Shown one piece after another: positions 49,240 through 52,525 of a DNA stretch of 52,525 nucleotides. The notes beneath the pieces were generated by a model. The model searched no databases and had not been told where the DNA came from. It was given only the letters and a program-made list of their open reading frames with translations. Every line of letters starts with the position of its first letter. Positions within the stretch are counted from its first letter, which is position 1. The DNA is taken from NCBI GenBank assembly GCA_003864475.1, contig BGZO01000006.1, forward strand, positions 1 through 52,525, given 5' to 3'. The position numbers and the translations under genes were made by a program. This stretch comes from Candidatus Termititenax persephonae. Its GTDB lineage: Bacteria > Margulisbacteria > Termititenacia > Termititenacales > Termititenacaceae.

Positions 49240-49776
49240 TTATTTAAGCACGTCTTTCTTAAATGTCCCGAAGACATACAAATCTTCTTGCTGGTCTCCG
49301 TCGCGCAGATAGCCGTACAGGACGGCTTCGGGTTCATGCTTGGCGGACTTATAGCGGGCGAGCTGCTTGCTGTCATAGCCCGCGATATAGGTGTAGACCT
49401 TGTGCAGATTTAGGTCTTTGAAAACATAATTGTAAACCTGTGCGGCGATGACCAGCCCTAAATCCGTGCTGCGGAACTCCGCCGGAATATAGATTTGCAG
49501 GACGGCACGGCGGTGCTGACGGTCGAGGTTTTGCAGGGAGATAAAACCAGTCAAGATTTCATTATTGGCTTCAGCGATGAGCAGGCGGGTGCGCGACTCA
49601 ATCAGACGGCCAAGCGCGATTTCTTTGAGCAGTTGATTTTTGAGCAGGCGCTTATTGTCATAAGGATAGGCGGTCAGGTTGTTCTGATAATAGTCCGCGC
49701 TGGACAGCCAAGAGATGACCTTGGGGATATCGCGCTTTTCCATGGCGCGCAGATAGATGACAATTTTCTCACTCAT
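49240..49776 (-). CDS. GNAT acetyltransferase, RimJ/RimL-like
   Basis: 178-aa GNAT. 'YLRAMEKRDIPKVISWL' is a RimL-type N-terminus and 'VIAAQVYNYVFKDLNLHKVYTYIAGYDSKQLA' the C-terminal half. The acetyl-CoA loop ('RSTDLGL') is weaker than the R-x-x-G-x-G consensus. ATG 49776 overlaps the upstream GNAT stop (ATGA); the earlier start at 49806 has no advantage. Confidence 0.8.
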   Translation of the reverse strand: MSEKIVIYLRAMEKRDIPKVISWLSSADYYQNNLTAYPYDNKRLLKNQLLKEIALGRLIESRTRLLIAEANNEILTGFISLQNLDRQHRRAVLQIYIPAEFRSTDLGLVIAAQVYNYVFKDLNLHKVYTYIAGYDSKQLARYKSAKHEPEAVLYGYLRDGDQQEDLYVFGTFKKDVLK

Positions 49777-50288
49777 TGGTAATAATCCTCTTTGCGTAAA
49801 CTCCAAACCTCTTGGTCATGGAACTTATTGTGGTAAAAAAGATGCTCTCGGAATTGTCCTTCTTTTTTGAAATAACAGTCGAGCAGGACTTTTTTTAACT
49901 CCTCTTCGTGGGTCAAGCAATGGCAGTAAAACTTTTCGAGATTGGTCTTTTTGAATAAATGTGTCAAAGCGGTTTCCAGAGCCTCGCGCAGAAGTTTGGT
50001 ATTGTTGCGCGACGGCTGCATGGTCAGGGCAACTTCGGCGGTGCGCCGTGGATTGTGGATATTGCTGAAAAGTAGCACACCGAGCGGCCGCTCGGCGCGG
50101 TCGTAAATAAGATAAAATTTGTGGTTGAGCGAGCTGATGAACAGAGACAAATCATCGGTGCTAATCATCAAAGTGGAGTTGTTTAAGAAAAAAGAATCAC
50201 GGGTTTTGATTGACCAACTGCGGACGAGGGCGATGTCCTGCGGTTTAACTATTTCGAGATAAATATTTTCCCCTTTTAATTCCGGCAT
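49773..50288 (-). CDS. GNAT acetyltransferase-like, divergent
   Basis: 171-aa protein: 'IYLEIVKPQDIALVRSW' start, 'RPLGVLLFSNIHNPRRTAEVALTM' strands and 'LETALTHLFKKTNLEKFYCHCL' helix as in RimL-like GNATs, with the acetyl-CoA loop degenerate ('SRNNTKLL'). It forms an operon with the next GNAT. Extended -10 TGt-TATAAT 8 nt before the ATG. Confidence 0.75.
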   Translation of the reverse strand: MPELKGENIYLEIVKPQDIALVRSWSIKTRDSFFLNNSTLMISTDDLSLFISSLNHKFYLIYDRAERPLGVLLFSNIHNPRRTAEVALTMQPSRNNTKLLREALETALTHLFKKTNLEKFYCHCLTHEEELKKVLLDCYFKKEGQFREHLFYHNKFHDQEVWSLRKEDYYQ

Positions 50289-50296
50289 ATTAAAAA

Positions 50297-50305
50297 ATTA
50301 TAACA
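50297..50305 (-). promoter_or_regulatory. Extended -10 (TGtTATAAT) of the GNAT pair
   Basis: Minus strand TGT-TATAAT, 8 nt, ATG 50288; no ribosome site. Confidence 0.5.
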
Positions 50306-50313
50306 TACTTGAT

Positions 50314-50451
50314 TTAATTTAAAGACATGGCGACGGTCGCGGAGACTGTGCCGAAATCCATGTTATATTCCAAGGTCTTGATTTTCTGCGCTTTTTTGCA
50401 ACCTTCTTCGCCTGCTTTGCGGATAAGCTCTTTCAAATCTTTTTCTTTCAT
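50314..50451 (-). CDS. 45-aa small protein, unknown
   Basis: Small protein 'MKEKDLKELIRKAGEEGCKKAQKIKTLEYN...', helical and charged. The long ORF in the track is an artefact; this start has a GAAAGGCGG ribosome site 8 nt upstream and a TATAAT about 25 nt upstream. No family recognised. Divergent from the 107-aa gene. Confidence 0.5.
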   Translation of the reverse strand: MKEKDLKELIRKAGEEGCKKAQKIKTLEYNMDFGTVSATVAMSLN

Positions 50452-50568
50452 GGCACGCCGCCTTTCGGTCTGATTATACCCATATATCGATGGTTTATAC
50501 CCTGCAGATGAATTGAAAGATTGTGTTGAAACAGAAAAAAGCGATGTGTCAAAGCGTGGGAAAGCAGG

Positions 50569-50574
50569 TATAAT
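50569..50574 (+). promoter_or_regulatory. -10 TATAAT of the 107-aa gene
   Basis: TATAAT, AAGCGC, ATG 50581: 6-nt gap, leaderless candidate. Confidence 0.5.
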
Positions 50575-50580
50575 AAGCGC

Positions 50581-50904
50581 ATGAAACTTGAGCAGGTACA
50601 GCAGTCTGTCCAGCATATCGAAAAAGCGGCGTTCAAGACAGGTATTGCCGCCGCGCAAAACAAAAATGTGCAGAGCCGCCAAGAAGCGGCGCACAATTTT
50701 GCGGCGGCTTTTCAAGCGGCGGATCGGGCCGTAACCGTGGCGCAGGCGGACAAAAAGCAGAAAGAACAGGAACAGAAAAAAAGGCAGAAACATTTTAGCA
50801 AAGAGGACTACGAGGGGTACAACGAATTGGAAGATGTTTTGAGCGAGATAGACGAGCGGCTGGAAAGAATGTTGGAGATTGCCAAACAGTTGGACGAAAA
50901 ATAA
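50581..50904 (+). CDS. Small coiled-coil protein, unknown
   Basis: 107-aa charged protein. Middle is Ala/Gln-rich; 'QADKKQKEQEQKKRQKHF' is a Lys/Gln/Glu linker, followed by a coiled-coil-like C-terminus ('LEDVLSEIDERLERMLEIAKQLDEK'). No family recognised. Starts without a ribosome site. Confidence 0.65.
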   Translation: MKLEQVQQSVQHIEKAAFKTGIAAAQNKNVQSRQEAAHNFAAAFQAADRAVTVAQADKKQKEQEQKKRQKHFSKEDYEGYNELEDVLSEIDERLERMLEIAKQLDEK

Positions 50905-50974
50905 TCGGCCTCAGCCCTTTATTCCATTAAATTATAAACGAAAAAATTTGTCAGAAAAATCCCCCAGCAAAAAT

Positions 50975-51041
50975 CGATGCATGGAAAGTATGTTCCGTAA
51001 CGATATGTTGATGAGTATGAATGTGGAACCTCTCTGCATCG
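50975..51041 (+). ncRNA. Possible structured leader RNA
   Basis: CGATGCA (50975-50981) pairs with TGCATCG (51035-51041), and inside it GTTCC (50992-50996) pairs with GGAAC (51025-51029). The gap 50905-51132 holds no gene. It may be the leader of the transglutaminase-like gene; no known RNA family is recognised. Confidence 0.3.
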
Positions 51042-51132
51042 ACTGTACATCTTCCTAATAATTAAAGGGAGAAAAAAACGTACAAGAAAGCGAGTAGCGA
51101 TACTTTAAAATAACTTTTCGGGGGAAGACGGC

Positions 51133-52525
51133 ATGGATTTACAGGCGCGTGGCGCAGTCCAGATTCTTGATGACCGCTTAGCGGCCATTGGCCTCAACCC
51201 GAATGTCAAAATGGAAGCTGGTTATCTGACCTTGGCCGCCGAGATGGGAATCGGTGCTGTCGACACTTTTACCCCCCCCCCCCCACTAATAGCGGTAGCT
51301 TCTCGCGCAGGGGCGCAATATATAGCGTTGATGATGATTCTTCTTATATTTACAATCTCAAGGAGTATGATGTAACCGGGCGCTTGAGCGGCGACCGCGA
51401 CTCCTATTATCTGGTGTCTTACAATTCAGAGCAGACCATAGTCGACGCGGCTTTTGGCTACAGCGACCTCTCCGGCGCTTACAACAGTGTGGACACTTAC
51501 ATCGACCCCTTCGACCCGGAAATCACCAAGCTGCTAGGTCAAATCCCTGGCCTCGACGACCCGCGCCTCTCCGCCGAGGACAAGCTGGTCAAGGTTTACA
51601 ACTACATCATCAATAATTTCAGCTATGTGCCGGACGAGAAAGACGACTGGAACTTCGTCAGCGAGACGATTTATCGGCGCGGCGGCGACTGCGAAGACTT
51701 AGCTATCCTGCTCAGTTCGGCCATGATTGCGGTCTTGCTGGCGGAGGGCGTGGACTACCAGACCGCCAATGGGCGTATCGCGGCGGTGGCGGGCCGACAC
51801 GCCGTCTACGGCGACCATGTCTATGTCGAGTACAAGGCGGACGACGGCCAGGTTTATGTACTGGACGCGGCCTTTGCTGAGCAGGGCAATATTGAGCGGC
51901 TGTCTGATTTAAAAAAAAACAGCGAGGTGAACTTCACCGTCTACTTTCGTTTTAATGACAACAAGGTTTTTCTGGACGCGGCGGCCTCAAACAGCGCCGA
52001 GGCCAAAGCGTCCTCCCAGATTGACCCGGAGCAGGAATGTCTGCAACCGCTCTTGGAGCGGTTCGAGCGGGAGACGGATTTGCGGGACGCGACGCGCGAC
52101 GAGCTGACCCTGAAGCTTTTTAATTTTCTTAGGACGGAGTTTGAGATTGTCGATTTACAAGAATTTTTCCCCAGCCTGGAACTGCTAACCCAGACCAAGG
52201 TCGGCAACTCGCAAGGGTTGAGCCTGCTGCTGGTCAATGCCGCGCTGGCCATGGCGCATACGCTGGGTCTGGAGTTGCCCAATATCCGTCTCTGCGAGGC
52301 GGAGCGGGACGGTGAGAAACAGTACATTGTTATTTACGAGGACGAGCTGGGCATCGACCGCGTGCTGGACTTCACGGACAAGATTGTCGACCCGCAGATG
52401 CAGCTGGATTTGGTCAACACGCTCAAGGATTTGTTCTCCATCAACGCCTATATGCCCGCCCAGGATTTGGCGGGGCTGGTCAAGTACGGACGGGAGTACG
52501 GCTTGGGCGACGACCTCTACGGCCG
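51133..52525 (+). pseudogene. Tandem transglutaminase-like protein, frame broken at poly-C, runs off the window
   Basis: GGGGG precedes ATG 51133. Reading gives 'MDLQARGAVQILDDRLAAIG...' up to a run of 13 C; the as-read frame then stops at 51375. With one more (or two fewer) C the frame continues open to the window end. That part contains a transglutaminase-like domain: Cys in 'YRRGGDCEDLAILLSSAM', His in 'YGDHVYVEYK', Asp in 'YVLDAAF'. A second, degenerate copy follows (about 52040-52400) with 'VGNSQGLSLLLVNAAL' at the Cys position. No signal peptide. Either phase-variable or a homopolymer sequencing error; partial at the right edge. Confidence 0.75.
51272..51284 (+). repeat. Poly-C tract (13 C)
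   Basis: Thirteen consecutive C inside the coding sequence, at the junction between the N-terminal segment and the transglutaminase domain. Such tracts change length by slipped-strand mispairing; 14 would restore the frame. Confidence 0.9.

Noticed and set aside
49143-49413. ORFs at the 3' junction of the unknown gene and the GNAT pair
   Set aside because: They straddle the convergent ends of two better-supported genes and lack start signals.

Overview
The window looks like a chromosome segment of a diderm, probably anaerobic and host-associated bacterium from a poorly sampled phylum. Envelope genes point to an outer membrane (a beta-barrel protein next to a Lol/MacB-like exporter, an SLH-domain protein, lipoproteins), yet division uses a SepF-type protein and several clusters (YqhQ/DUF1385-prfA-prmC; holB-ricT) are arranged as in Firmicutes and Cyanobacteria-related lineages. 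That mix would fit Margulisbacteria ('Termititenax'-like), but this is inference from gene content and was not checked against any database. Backbone genes are clearly GC-richer than the 33-44 kb island.

Layout. 0-1 kb: a GNAT/small-protein pair resembling a toxin-antitoxin unit, then hairpin-rich repeats. 1.3-5.5 kb: outer-membrane barrel plus an ABC ATPase and two FtsX-type permeases. 5.6-12.2 kb: an operon behind a consensus sigma70 promoter with twin palindromic operators, encoding an ornithine-cyclodeaminase-family protein, a multi-subunit flavin/iron-sulfur amine or imino-acid oxidase, an APC permease and RidA. 12.2-31 kb: housekeeping genes (tlyA, SDR, sepF, SLH protein, DEAD-box helicase, dut, MBL hydrolase, yqhQ, prfA, prmC, TPR protein, queH, family-4 UDG, glyQ, glyS, yqeY, metH, trpR, HAD phosphatase). 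31-32.2 kb: a MerR regulator divergent from an exported flavodoxin, with a textbook 19-bp-spacer MerR promoter. 32.2-33 kb: a frameshifted SLOG-like pseudogene and a dispersed repeat.

33-44 kb is an AT-rich defence island ending at a tRNA-Gly gene. It holds a putative restriction enzyme with two adenine/amino-methyltransferases, a LexA-like autoproteolytic repressor, a two-gene CBASS (membrane-anchored effector of unrecognised family plus a CD-NTase with an AGS-C-like sensor), a Gabija-like gajA/gajB pair, and a second restriction-modification system (m5C methyltransferase plus endonuclease). The repressor and CBASS are divergent, and CBASS is preceded by a promoter followed almost at once by an intrinsic terminator.

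44.3-52.5 kb returns to GC-rich backbone: proA, holB, ricT, a MerR-DegV fusion regulator, paired GNATs, small unknown proteins, and at the right edge a tandem transglutaminase-like protein whose frame is broken at a run of 13 C.

A property of the whole window: many transcription units appear leaderless, with a (often TGn-extended) -10 hexamer only about 6-11 nt before the start codon and no Shine-Dalgarno sequence. Genes inside operons do carry Shine-Dalgarno sequences.
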